This document shows, piece after piece, positions 1 to 8,789 of a stretch of 50,247 nt of DNA. The translations under genes were made by a program, and so were the position numbers. Below the pieces are notes generated by a model that worked only from the letters and a program-made list of their open reading frames with translations, was not told the DNA's origin and made no database searches. Numbering within the stretch: the first letter of the stretch is position 1; each line of letters begins with the position of its first letter. The stretch comes from Novipirellula artificiosorum. GTDB taxonomy: Bacteria > Planctomycetota > Planctomycetia > Pirellulales > Pirellulaceae. The DNA lies in contig NZ_SJPV01000024.1 in the NCBI RefSeq assembly GCF_007860135.1, positions 4,823-55,069 of the forward strand, given 5' to 3'.

Positions 1-122
1 GCCTTATCGAGTTGATTTTGAAATGTAAATGCCATCCGTGACACCCTGAAAAGCAGGAGAAACTGGTAACCTTTCGCACAGCCTACCAAGTACATCCAAT
101 TCCGTCACTTGATGTTCACGCG

Positions 123-2942
123 ATGCTTACTGAGCTGCTTGAACTTGAAGTGGATCTTCGGAGGGAATGCGGCGAGGAACCAACGGCGGCACAGTACCTG
201 GAACGGTTTCCTCGCGACGTGGGAATTGTCAAGGACGTGTTTGATCCTTGTCATAATCCTCAGACAACACGATTGCTCTCTTCCAGCATTGAACCAGCCC
301 CAGTGGGTCGAGGTCTTCACGTTCGATGCCCACATTGCCACAATCCGATTGAGATTGTGCCAGATGCTGAACTAGACAGTGTCCAGTGCCCCTCGTGTGG
401 CAGCGATTTCAGTCTCGTCCGTGACGGCTCAGCCACCAAACACGCAGATGCCGTCACCGAATTAGATCATTTCCGATTGGTCGAGAGGCTCGGCATGGGC
501 GCTTTTGGAAGCGTTTGGAAAGCCCATGACAGAAAGCTAGATCGTACCGTTGCGGTCAAGATTCCCCGCCATGGTCAATTTGACGAGGCTCAAGAGAAGG
601 CGTTCTTGCGTGAAGCCCAGAATGCTGCCCAGCTGAGTCATCCCGGAATCGTTCCAGTGTTCGAGGTCGGTCGTGATGGAGACACTCTTTATATCGTTAG
701 TGAGTTTGTTCGGGGGCTGACACTGGCTGATCAGCTAACCGGTCACCAACCTACCGTACGCGAAGCGGCGCAGATATGCATCAAGATATGCGAAGCACTT
801 CAGCACGCGCATGACCGGGGAGTTATTCATCGCGACCTGAAGCCCGGCAACATCATGCTGGATTCAGACGGAACACCCCGGCTGATGGATTTTGGCCTCG
901 CAAGACGCGACGCCAGCGAGATATCGATGACAGTGGACGGCCAAATTCTTGGCACACCCGCCTACATGTCGCCAGAACAGGCTAAGGGCGAGGCGAACAG
1001 AGCCGACGCTCGAAGCGACATATACTCTGTTGGGGTAATACTATTCAAGCTATTGACGGGAGAAATCCCGTTTCGTGGTAACACTCGCATGATGCTACAC
1101 CAGGTAATTCACGATGAAGCACCGAGCCCTAGAAGCCTCGCGCCGAGTATTCCAAGAGACTTGGAAACAATTTGTGCCAAGTGTCTAAAAAAGGAACCGA
1201 GTGCGCGATACGCATCAGCGGATGAGTTGGCCTTGGACCTTGGGAGATTCCTACGCAATGAGCCGATCAAGGCAAGACGGGCAAGCGCGATTGAACGATT
1301 TTGGAGATGGAGCGGAAAGAACGTAGCACAACTTACTGGATTCTACGTAATTGCGGATTCACTGGTTCATGGGATCGCGCTTGCCGCAAGACTATCGGTC
1401 AATGACCGGGGATTTTCCGCTTATACACTCTACATGCTCGCTTACTGCGTCGGCCTAATGGCACTTCCAATGGTCTGTGGCGTCTACATATTTCAAAAGA
1501 ACAAAATTGCAATACTCCTGACGCTCGCTTGGTACTCTTCCATCGCTTCGTTGTCATTGCTGGTGATGATTCCGTCTGGATCACGCCCTGTTGGTGACAG
1601 CATTGCAAATGCGGTGACGTTCTTTGGTCCATTGACCTCGGCTATCGTTGCAATCTTACTTTGTTTCCGGACCCTGGGAGCCAGAGAGACGGACGTGCCA
1701 AAAAAAGCGAAGGATTGCAATCGCGTTCAAGAGAGATTCCTTGCAACCGTTGCCATACTTCTGGGAGGCCCGCTATTACTCTATTCGGTTATGGGAATTT
1801 GGGTGTTCTTCATCTTGCCCGAACGGATTTTATTGAGGGACCTGGACGAGGCTCGGAACCAGGTTGTCGAAGGCGCAGAGCGAGGCACACCTGTTGGAGT
1901 AATCGCTCGCATGCCGAATCAAGCTCAGATTCGATTAACAGGCGACGCTGACGGTCGATTCGAACTAGACCCATACACAGGCGTAATCTCAGTAGGTGAC
2001 GCGTCGTTGATAGATTTTGAATCAAACGCTCAACATCGGATCACGGTGACTGGTGTTGAAGGCGATAATCGCGTTTCAAGAGATTTTGTCATCGAAGTAT
2101 TGGACGTCCCGCCCAAATTAACCTTAGAGGCTAAGATTCCGAATGGAGAAGTTCCGAAATTGGCCGCACTTGGTACCTGCGTAGGCATTTCGGTCTCCGG
2201 ACGCGATCCTAACGGACCGGAAGTGAACTTGAGTCTTATCGATGATGCCGAAGGACGGTTCGGGTTGCATGAAAACACTGGTGAACTATTTGTGGCCGAT
2301 CCCTCGCTACTTGATCGCGAGGCTAGCCATGTAATTACTGTAGAGGCGCGTGCCGGAGCGGACAGCTCAAGTGCAGTTGCCATACCGATTGGGGTAGTGT
2401 CTGACCAATCACATGAACTTGAGATTATATCATTAGAAGATGAATCCGAATCGAAGAGATCAGTCGATCGTCCCAGTAGACTCGCTGATCAAACGCTCTA
2501 TTCCATTGTTGCCTTTATTGTCTTGATTTCAATTTGCTGCATATCTTATCTCGTTCTATTAATTTGTGGCTTATTGCTTTTGCTCGGAAGGAGTTGGGCC
2601 TTCCTGCCGTTGGCATGTGTTTGCATCTTCGAGCTTGTGTTTTTTTTATCAACAATATTCTGGACAACTGCACCGAAAGAAGAGATCTCGCTTGCGGTAG
2701 CCAGCAACTTGGGATTTGCTTGTGGGGGCATGTCAATACAACTAGTTACCCTTTTTCCACTTTGGGGCCCATTGGCTTGCTCATGGGCGATTCGTTCTCG
2801 TTTGAGGGCAATTCACAACAATATGCCGGTTCCAATCTCGGCTCGACTCGTGGTAGCGTTTGTAGGCGTTTGCGCGATGCTACTTGCCATCCTTGGCCTT
2901 CTTTACAGCGCATTCTCGTCGTCCATTATGTTTTTGATTTAG
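123..2942 (+). CDS. Membrane Ser/Thr protein kinase with zinc ribbon and cadherin-like repeats
   Basis: Hanks-type Ser/Thr kinase of 939 aa, probably in the inner membrane. Order: N-terminal helix of the planctomycete kinase type (residues 1-40), zinc ribbon CPHC...CPSC (69-92), kinase domain about 118-385 with glycine loop GMGAFG, Lys146, Glu164, HRDLKPGN (Asp238), DFG (Asp256) and SPE in place of APE. A block of hydrophobic segments (about 405-580) follows, then two cadherin-like repeats (about 590-790, each with a GRFEL/GRFGL...TG motif), then several more membrane segments to the end. All catalytic residues are present, so activity is likely. The frame stays open upstream to base 42, so the true start could be a non-ATG codon before 123; family members usually have a longer N-terminus. 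Flanked downstream by an insertion sequence. Kinase call is firm; the signal sensed is unknown. Confidence 0.9.
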   Translation: MLTELLELEVDLRRECGEEPTAAQYLERFPRDVGIVKDVFDPCHNPQTTRLLSSSIEPAPVGRGLHVRCPHCHNPIEIVPDAELDSVQCPSCGSDFSLVRDGSATKHADAVTELDHFRLVERLGMGAFGSVWKAHDRKLDRTVAVKIPRHGQFDEAQEKAFLREAQNAAQLSHPGIVPVFEVGRDGDTLYIVSEFVRGLTLADQLTGHQPTVREAAQICIKICEALQHAHDRGVIHRDLKPGNIMLDSDGTPRLMDFGLARRDASEISMTVDGQILGTPAYMSPEQAKGEANRADARSDIYSVGVILFKLLTGEIPFRGNTRMMLHQVIHDEAPSPRSLAPSIPRDLETICAKCLKKEPSARYASADELALDLGRFLRNEPIKARRASAIERFWRWSGKNVAQLTGFYVIADSLVHGIALAARLSVNDRGFSAYTLYMLAYCVGLMALPMVCGVYIFQKNKIAILLTLAWYSSIASLSLLVMIPSGSRPVGDSIANAVTFFGPLTSAIVAILLCFRTLGARETDVPKKAKDCNRVQERFLATVAILLGGPLLLYSVMGIWVFFILPERILLRDLDEARNQVVEGAERGTPVGVIARMPNQAQIRLTGDADGRFELDPYTGVISVGDASLIDFESNAQHRITVTGVEGDNRVSRDFVIEVLDVPPKLTLEAKIPNGEVPKLAALGTCVGISVSGRDPNGPEVNLSLIDDAEGRFGLHENTGELFVADPSLLDREASHVITVEARAGADSSSAVAIPIGVVSDQSHELEIISLEDESESKRSVDRPSRLADQTLYSIVAFIVLISICCISYLVLLICGLLLLLGRSWAFLPLACVCIFELVFFLSTIFWTTAPKEEISLAVASNLGFACGGMSIQLVTLFPLWGPLACSWAIRSRLRAIHNNMPVPISARLVVAFVGVCAMLLAILGLLYSAFSSSIMFLI

Positions 2943-3242
2943 CGATCTGATGATCGCTGCGAGTTCGCTCGCCAGTAAGGGGAGAAGACTCCTTCGCTTA
3001 ATGAAGTTCTGTCTCAGTTTATTCCGCGGTACGAATCCGTATTCTACGCGTAAAGTGACCGCGAGACGTAAACCGCGTCCTCTCCCTATCTCGATCGCCT
3101 CGATTCGATCAATGATTGAGTGGTTTCGGTTCAGGGGTTCTGGCCTGATCGCAGCCAATTTTGCTTGACGCCGACCAACCTCTGAAACAACCGCCCTCCC
3201 CGTATGAGACTCTCCTCGAACTTTTTTTAGAGAGTTCGCGCG
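2943..3242. other. Non-coding stretch between kinase and IS66 element
   Basis: About 300 bases with no convincing gene. A minus-strand open frame exists across it but has no recognisable domain and overlaps the kinase end. It ends at the outer base of the left inverted repeat of the insertion sequence. Nothing else seen. Confidence 0.5.
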
Positions 3243-3261
3243 GTAACCGTACACCAGAACC
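3243..3261 (+). repeat. IS66 left terminal inverted repeat
   Basis: Nineteen bases that match the complement of 5961-5979 perfectly. It begins GTAA as is usual for IS66 ends. Confidence 0.9.
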
Positions 3262-3322
3262 GTTGTAGGCGCGTGGGTTAGGGTTGTGGGTTTTGTTTCG
3301 TATCACCCAACGGAGAAAACCC

Positions 3323-3688
3323 ATGTCCCGATCCGAAACTGTCAAACTTTGGCAGGAACGGTTGCGACGATTTGATCGCTCGCGAATGACCGTCTTGAAG
3401 TTCTGTCGAAACGAAGGCGTCTCGCAGCCGTCCTTCTATCGATGGAAGAAAAAGCTGTGTGAACTGCCGAGCGACGCCAAGCCGAAGCCCAAGCCATCCA
3501 CCACGGGCGTCCAATTCATGCCCCTTCGTCTGGCCACCGAGTCCGCCAATCAAGTCGCCCCAAAAACGGATGAGCAAGCTGGATCCTCTCTTGCCTGCAC
3601 CACCATCGAACTTCCCGGCGGTGTTCGCATCCGCGTGGAGGTCCCCACGGATCGGCACCCAGGCCAGCGAGTGGAGGCCCGAGCATGA
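3323..3688 (+). CDS. tnpA: IS66 family accessory protein TnpA
   Basis: Small first protein of IS66 elements (121 aa), needed for transposition; the family has a helix-turn-helix type N-terminus and probably binds DNA. Visible: the motif SRSETVKLWQERLRRFDRS, then FCRNEGVSQPSFYRWKKKL, which is the usual helix-turn-helix plus basic helix, followed by a Pro/Lys-rich linker. The ATG at 3323 was chosen over an upstream TTG at 3284 because GGAG lies seven bases before it and family proteins begin at this point. Its TGA overlaps the tnpB start (ATGA at 3685-3688), implying translational coupling. Length is normal for the family. Confidence 0.88.
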   Translation: MSRSETVKLWQERLRRFDRSRMTVLKFCRNEGVSQPSFYRWKKKLCELPSDAKPKPKPSTTGVQFMPLRLATESANQVAPKTDEQAGSSLACTTIELPGGVRIRVEVPTDRHPGQRVEARA

Positions 3689-4035
3689 TCGGATTGCCAG
3701 CCGGTGTGCCCATTTATCTTTGCACCAAGCCGGTCGATTTTCGTAAAGGTTTCGATGGACTCACCGGTATCGTCACCACCGCAATGAACCACAGCGTGAC
3801 CGACGGTTCGCTGTTCCTGTTTGTCAATCGAAGACGCGATCGCATCAAAGCCCTGTGGTGGGAAACCGGCGGGCTGACACTCTGGTACCGAAGGCTCGAA
3901 CAGGGCACTGTCGAATTGCCAAAGACCGAAGGCGATACCTCACACATCGTGATCGACAATGTCGAACTGGCCATGTGGATCGCCGGAGTATCACTGAAGT
4001 CAGCCAAGAACCGACGCAAGCGAATGGTGGCGTAG
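3685..4035 (+). CDS. tnpB: IS66 family accessory protein TnpB
   Basis: TnpB of IS66 elements (116 aa). The hallmark motif CTKPVDFRKGFDGL is at residues 12-25, followed by LFLFVNRRRDRIKALWWE, typical of the family. Its molecular role is not settled, but it is required together with TnpA and TnpC for movement of well-studied IS66 elements. Start codon overlaps the end of tnpA by four bases. A strong terminator-like hairpin follows 34 bases after the stop, separating it from tnpC. Confidence 0.92.
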   Translation: MIGLPAGVPIYLCTKPVDFRKGFDGLTGIVTTAMNHSVTDGSLFLFVNRRRDRIKALWWETGGLTLWYRRLEQGTVELPKTEGDTSHIVIDNVELAMWIAGVSLKSAKNRRKRMVA

Positions 4036-4069
4036 CCCGACCGTCGACTCACTCGAATTGGAATGCACG

Positions 4070-4104
4070 CGGCCCCGCGAAAATCTCATCGCGGGGCCGT
4101 TTTT
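4070..4104 (+). terminator. Perfect hairpin with T-run between tnpB and tnpC
   Basis: An 11-bp perfect stem (cggccccgcga at 4070-4080 pairing with 4089-4099), an 8-base loop and a following run of five T, then CTTT. This is a textbook intrinsic terminator shape located inside a mobile element, upstream of its transposase gene. It also overlaps a longer in-frame reading of tnpC, arguing that tnpC starts after it. Confidence 0.75.
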
Positions 4105-4155
4105 CTTTGCGCTCCCAATGGCGCATTTGTCGGCGAACTCTATAATTTCGCCATC

Positions 4156-5958
4156 ATGGATTCGAAGCCTCTTCCAAACGACCTCGACGCTTGTCATCAG
4201 CTGATTGCGAAGCTGCAATCGCAAGTCGGTCAACAAGCCACCGAGCTATCGCTCAAAGACAAGCTGATCGAGGAACAAGCTCACAGCGTCCTAGAGCTCA
4301 AAGCCGATCACGACAAGCTCGACGAGAAAGTGATCGAGTTGAATCTCAAACTCGAAAAACTGCTGAAGCAACTCTACGGGCGCAAGAGCGAACGACGCGT
4401 CGATGGCGAAGGCCAGTTGTTTTTGAATCTTGGCGAAGAACCCACGCCCGAGGTGATCAGCGCGCTGGAAGAAGCAATCCGCGAGGCCGAGCAAATCGTC
4501 GACGACGCCGAAGAGGCGAAGAAGAAACGCAGGAAAAAGCGTCCCGAACAAAGCGACCGCAAATTCCCCGAACACTTGCCGCGATACGAGCGTGTCGTCG
4601 ACCTGCCCAAGGACCAACGCGAAGGCCTCACGCTGATCGGCTACGACGAAGTCGAGACGCTCGAATGCACCGCCGCGGAACTGAAAGTCAGGGTGACGAA
4701 GTACGCCAAATACGCTTACGTGGCCGATAAGACCAAGGGCATCGTCAGCCCTGAGCGGCCTACGGGACTGGTCGAAGGCGACCGCTTTGACGCCTCGATC
4801 GGCGTCGAAGTCGTCGCCTGGAAATATTTCTATCACCTGCCGTTTTACCGTCAGCAAGACCTGTTCGCCGGCAGTGGTTGGACGCCCAGTCGCAGCACGC
4901 TGCAAAATATCGAAGCGGCGGTCGAGTTCGCCCTGCGTCCGCTTGCCGAATACCTGCGTGACGTTTTGAAACAGGATCGCACGGTCGGCTGTGATGACAC
5001 CGGCGTGTTGTTGATCACCCCCAAAGCCATGCCGGACTTGTCGGTACACCCTCGCAGAGAGCGGATCGGCGAGGTGCTTGAAAATGCGATTCGCTTGGGC
5101 AAGCCAAGCATCAAAGCGAACATGTGGGGCTACTACGCCTCACGACTTCCGCTGGTGGCATTCGACTTCACGGTCAGTCGCCACCGCGACGGGCCGGATG
5201 ACGTGCTCGGTGATTTCGAAGGCAACTTAATAGGAGACTGCTGGTCAGGTTTTCAAAAGATCAATGTACGAAGTGACTCGCGAATCATCTTCGCGGCGTG
5301 CTGGGCGCATGCGCGTCGCAAGATCGACGAATGCCGCAGCGCGTTCCCAGTGCAAGTGGCCAAGCTGGAATCACTGATACGGATGCTTTACGAGGTGGAG
5401 GATCAGATCAAGGACCTTGACGATGCAGAGCGTCTTGCGCGACGTCAGAGTTTATCGCGTCATGTCCTTGACCTGATCGCGGAATATCTCGACAGCGAAG
5501 CGATGCAGTCACCATCGGTTCTTCCCAAGAGTAATCTCGGTGTGGCGGCGGGATATGTGCGTCGTCACTGGCAAGCGTTGTGCCGGTTCACCGAGGACGC
5601 GACGATTCCGATCGACAACAACGACTGCGAACAGCTGATGAAACGAGTTGCCACGGGAAGGAAGAATTGGATGTTCAAAGGCTCGGTGGCTGCAGGTGAG
5701 CGAGCGGCGAACTTACTAACGATGATCGGCAGCGCGATACGCAACGACTTGGACGTGCGAGCGTACTTGGACGATGTGTTGCGCAGAACGCTCGGCGGGG
5801 AGACGAACTGGTCAGCGATGACTCCACAGGCGTGGAAAGCAGAGCATCCCGAATCGATTCGCGAGTACCGAGCGGACGAGCGTCGCCAAGCCGCCGACCG
5901 CAAACGCACCCGCCGAGCCCGCCGCCGCCTGCTGAACAAGTCAACCGGGCGTCGCTAA
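4156..5958 (+). CDS. tnpC: IS66 family transposase TnpC
   Basis: DDE transposase of the IS66 family (600 aa) that cuts and joins the element ends. N-terminal coiled coil (about residues 10-75), a short Lys/Arg-rich stretch, a zinc-binding-type region, then the catalytic core with CDDTGVLL, a second Asp region in DFEGNLIGDCW, and the C-terminal NDCEQLMKRVATGRKNWMF block carrying the Glu, ending in the IS66 C-terminal domain. An ATG at 4063 is in frame, but reading from there translates through the terminator hairpin; the ATG at 4156 matches family N-termini. The frame is intact and of usual length, so the protein could be functional. Confidence 0.93.
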   Translation: MDSKPLPNDLDACHQLIAKLQSQVGQQATELSLKDKLIEEQAHSVLELKADHDKLDEKVIELNLKLEKLLKQLYGRKSERRVDGEGQLFLNLGEEPTPEVISALEEAIREAEQIVDDAEEAKKKRRKKRPEQSDRKFPEHLPRYERVVDLPKDQREGLTLIGYDEVETLECTAAELKVRVTKYAKYAYVADKTKGIVSPERPTGLVEGDRFDASIGVEVVAWKYFYHLPFYRQQDLFAGSGWTPSRSTLQNIEAAVEFALRPLAEYLRDVLKQDRTVGCDDTGVLLITPKAMPDLSVHPRRERIGEVLENAIRLGKPSIKANMWGYYASRLPLVAFDFTVSRHRDGPDDVLGDFEGNLIGDCWSGFQKINVRSDSRIIFAACWAHARRKIDECRSAFPVQVAKLESLIRMLYEVEDQIKDLDDAERLARRQSLSRHVLDLIAEYLDSEAMQSPSVLPKSNLGVAAGYVRRHWQALCRFTEDATIPIDNNDCEQLMKRVATGRKNWMFKGSVAAGERAANLLTMIGSAIRNDLDVRAYLDDVLRRTLGGETNWSAMTPQAWKAEHPESIREYRADERRQAADRKRTRRARRRLLNKSTGRR

Positions 5959-5960
5959 CT

Positions 5961-5979
5961 GGTTCTGGTGTACGGTTAC
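5961..5979 (-). repeat. IS66 right terminal inverted repeat
   Basis: Perfect 19-base complement of the left end at 3243-3261, starting two bases after the tnpC stop. Confidence 0.9.
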
Positions 5980-6130
5980 GTTTCTATCGCGTTTTTCGCG
6001 GTATTCTAGCGGTTCTCGCTACTCTCGGATAGTTCTCTGGTTCGAGACGTTACGTTTCGGGGCCGAACCGGAACCGCTGGTTCTCATTCGCGGTGCGAGT
6101 GTTTTATCCCAAAACTCTCAGACTCTCTGG

Positions 6131-6225
6131 TTAACAGCCACAATTAGTTAACAGCCACAATTAGTTAACAGCCACAATTAGTTAACAGCCACAATTAGTT
6201 TACAGCCACAATTAGTTTACAGCCC
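6131..6225 (+). repeat. 17-bp tandem repeat array
   Basis: Five full copies plus a 10-base partial of the unit ttaacagccacaattag. The first four copies are identical; the fifth and the partial start with ttt instead of tta. It lies in a gene-free stretch (5980-6327) between the insertion sequence and a decayed barrel gene. No repeat-associated spacers are present, so it is not a CRISPR array. Confidence 0.95.
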
Positions 6226-6327
6226 GTTCTCATCCGAGAGAGCAAACGAGACGGCTAGATTAGGTCGATTGCAGGTGCTGGCAGGGATTCGTCCCCCTCC
6301 AGCGTTTTTTTTGGTTGGCGATGTTCT

Positions 6328-7179
6328 TTGCAGCTTCTAACTGGACGTTCTTGGTGCTGCCAGTTTGTTTGTGGGCGCTCACAAATCGGTTTCAATCATG
6401 GCACTACGAAAGCTGACGGACCATGCTTTTGGTGGACTATCACTCTGCCCTTTGTCTATTTCGATGAGCGGTACGCCGACTTTCAGAGCAGGAACCTCGA
6501 CGCAGGTGGGGAGGTCGGACGGACACTCGGCGATTTTGGCGTTGCGTTTGGCGGCATGTTCTATCGAAATACGGAAGTCAATCGAAAAACGGGAGACCCG
6601 GTACGGTTCGGCGGCGTCGAAGGAAACTCGGATTCATCGGCGTTTTACCTGGGCGTCAAACACGACTCGCTGGACAATTATTTCTTTCCCAAAAACGGGG
6701 TGTTTGCCGAGACGGTCTACACCCAGCTTGAGGACACCGAGTCGCGGGACATGATCCAGGGACGACTGATCGCTGCCAGGACTCGTGGTCGCCACACGTT
6801 TCTGTTTCGAGGTGAAATGGTCGTCGACGATCTCGTGGCCGGGAATTGGGATGGTGAAGAAATCACGACCGGTGGATTTCTGCGGCTTTCCGGGTACGCC
6901 AGCAATCAGGTGTTTGCGTCGCGACGGGCCCAGGGTGCAATCGTGTGCATGAAACAGCTGCGAACAATGCTCAGCGACCGAGTGAAACTTTATTCGGGAG
7001 CAAGTGTGGAAACCGCCTGGTTTGATGGTCCGCTGAGCAACGTGGAAATCGATCGGCCCGTGTTGGCCGGCAGCCTGTTTATGGCCGCCGAGACCCCGTT
7101 GGGGCCAGTCTTCGCCGGGGGGGGGGCAACTGACACCGATCAGTTTTCTCCATTCATTGCCATGGGCCAGGTGTTTTGA
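6328..7179 (+). pseudogene. Truncated outer-membrane beta-barrel (patatin/Omp85-type C-terminus)
   Basis: The open frame (up to 283 aa) lacks a credible start region; recognisable protein begins near base 6442 (PFVYFDERYADFQ). From there it reads as the C-terminal half of an Omp85/BamA-like 16-strand barrel as found fused to patatin-like phospholipases: alternating amphipathic strands, the GVKHDSLDNYFFPKNG motif (the usual D-N-x-x-F-P-x-x-G barrel signature), and a terminal strand ending in GQVF with aromatic last residue. The phospholipase and POTRA portions are absent, and the upstream DNA is a tandem repeat plus an insertion sequence, so the gene has lost its 5' part. The remaining piece has no signal peptide and could not reach the outer membrane. 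Confidence 0.7.
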
Positions 7180-7517
7180 TCGAGCGAGTGCCACAGGGTA
7201 GGACAAGACATTGCTTCGCGATTGTCCGGTCAGTATTTGTCGTTTGCCCTCTGCATTCAAAAAACTACGCCGACGTTTCGAGTCGCAGAAATTTCGGATT
7301 GAACTAGTTGCCACGTCGGGCTTCGTTACCGATGCACTGGCATGAAGGCGGCCTGTCGCAAGTCAACCCGAGAGGGTCAAAACCGGGTAACTGATCGATT
7401 TACCCTTCTTTTGGTGGTTGGTAGACTCTCGGGCCCGTTCAGAAGTCTCGTGCTCGCGCCAATCAGTAACGCGACGAGCAGTCCAGTGAGGTTTATGTCC
7501 AAATTCCTCACAAATGA
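7180..7517. other. Intergenic stretch with nested inverted repeat
   Basis: No gene seen. Bases 7367-7374 (cccgagag) pair with 7426-7433, and inside them gggtaa (7385-7390) pairs with 7400-7405. Read on the minus strand the inner stem is followed by GGTTTT, so it may end transcription of the minus-strand gene that stops at 7518. The T-run is short and the assignment is weak. Confidence 0.35.
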
Positions 7518-8705
7518 CTAGCTACGTCGCGCGACCATTGACATTTGATTAAGCACTTCGGTGCGGGAATAGCGAACTTCGGCGTACCTCGCCATCCATT
7601 GCTGTTGCTCATACGCAGTGGGAACGTGGCCGATCACTTCTGAAAAGACTCGTTCAAGCCATGCAACGTTGTTATGGCCACAACGGTCGAAGTACTCTTG
7701 TGTCGCCATCAACTCGTTCGGTAACCGGCTCATCCGATACTCGGGATCAGGAACCGAATGCCAAGCTGCGATCTCCATCGGAGTGGGATTGCGACCCAGG
7801 TATTTCTGGTAAGCCGAGGTTACCTGTGCGCTGATATTGTCGTAGCCAACATAGCTTGCGGTCACAACACCACCAGCGGGTTGCCCCGAAAACGAAAATG
7901 ATTTCGGAGTCAATACTAGCTGAGCGGTCGTCGGGTTTCCTTGCGTCAACACATACGTCGGCTGAGCGGTCTCATAGATCGTGTTGTTGTTATACGTAAT
8001 AAACGCACGCAAGCTGTAGCGATCCGATGCAGCGATGTAATTCGGATCAAAATTGATTGTGAAAGGGATAGAGCCTTGTGAAATCGCGGATGATCGGAAC
8101 GCCTGTTCCCCGTTTCGAACGACAAAGTGGGGTCGCGTTTCATTGACGAGTTGGATGGTGACGACGGAGTTGGGAGGGACTGAGCCGTTCTGAACAATCA
8201 GGTTTCCTGAGAGCCCCCCCTGTTCCGCACTGAGTTGAACCGGAATCGTTCTAAGTTGGCCTGTACGGCGGTATTGCACAAGCAGCCGAACGTTTCCAAC
8301 CGTATCAGCATGTTGGTTGAGGAGGGGGGCGATGTCAAAAATCTTCGAACCCACAAGGCCAACCTGATCACCATTGACGCAAACGACAAGGTCACCTGCG
8401 GTTAGCCCGGAGCGCGCGGCTGCCGAATTCGGCGCGACCGACTCGATGACAACACCAATCTCCGTGTTTTTCCCAGTCACTCCTAGCTGCCATGCCTTGC
8501 TAGAATTCGACGCCCCTGACCAACCAAAGTTGTTCCGATCGCTGTTCCATCCGCCGTTCCACCCACCACTCCATCCACTGCTTGCGGCAACGTAGCTGCT
8601 GTTGGGGAGCCCCTGGGCAGGTGTGTTCGCGGAAAACATTGGCAGCGCAAGAATGGCAAAAAGACAAGCAAGACGTAGCATTGGATTTGTACCGAGAGAT
8701 CGCAT
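7518..8705 (-). CDS. Exported PDZ - YbaY-like - DUF4214 protein (copy 1)
   Basis: Exported protein of 395 aa. Signal peptide (about 8-31, ending SANTPAQG), a Gly/Trp/Ser-rich linker with repeated GW(S/N)GG (44-65), a PDZ domain (about 72-158; GVVIESVAPNSAAARSGL and GDLVVCVNGDQV are classic), a YbaY/YscW-type lipoprotein-like beta domain (about 165-268; ISQGSIPFTINFDPNYI, RYSLRAFITYNN), and a C-terminal DUF4214-type helical pair (about 295-390; YQKYLGRNPTPMEIAAW, EYFDRCG). The ATG at 8705 was chosen because AAGGAAG precedes it by six bases. It follows a PstS-like gene on the same strand by 84 bases. The same architecture recurs at 12056-13213. PDZ and YbaY parts suggest protein binding or chaperoning in the periplasm; no catalytic residues are visible. 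Confidence 0.75.
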   Translation of the reverse strand: MRSLGTNPMLRLACLFAILALPMFSANTPAQGLPNSSYVAASSGWSGGWNGGWNSDRNNFGWSGASNSSKAWQLGVTGKNTEIGVVIESVAPNSAAARSGLTAGDLVVCVNGDQVGLVGSKIFDIAPLLNQHADTVGNVRLLVQYRRTGQLRTIPVQLSAEQGGLSGNLIVQNGSVPPNSVVTIQLVNETRPHFVVRNGEQAFRSSAISQGSIPFTINFDPNYIAASDRYSLRAFITYNNNTIYETAQPTYVLTQGNPTTAQLVLTPKSFSFSGQPAGGVVTASYVGYDNISAQVTSAYQKYLGRNPTPMEIAAWHSVPDPEYRMSRLPNELMATQEYFDRCGHNNVAWLERVFSEVIGHVPTAYEQQQWMARYAEVRYSRTEVLNQMSMVARRS

Positions 8706-8789
8706 TATTAGCTTCCTTACGAAAGGACTATTTCCAAATGGGTTTTGGATTTCGTGTGATAAAGAGAGGGCGTCCAACGACCGCCGGAA

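Larger units (their letters stand above)
3243..5979 (+). mobile_element. IS66-family insertion sequence, complete
   Basis: A 2,737-bp element bounded by perfect 19-bp terminal inverted repeats (gtaaccgtacaccagaacc at the left, its complement at the right) and carrying the three-gene IS66 set tnpA, tnpB, tnpC in order, all intact. IS66 elements normally make an 8-bp target duplication. Here the flanking octamers are ttcgcgcg on the left and gtttctat on the right, so none is visible. The element sits between a kinase gene and the decayed barrel gene, and the mismatch of flanks suggests rearrangement after insertion. All three ORFs are open, so the copy may still be active. Confidence 0.92.

Noticed and set aside
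2880..3254. Minus-strand ORF of 124 aa overlapping the kinase end and the IS66 left repeat
   Set aside because: No recognised domain, no ribosome site, and it runs into the insertion sequence end; most likely chance.
4291..5049. Long minus-strand ORF inside tnpC
   Set aside because: Antisense shadow of a strongly supported transposase gene with typical GC-rich codon use.
6131..6225. Tandem array as a possible CRISPR
   Set aside because: Units are directly joined with no spacers and the unit is only 17 bases.
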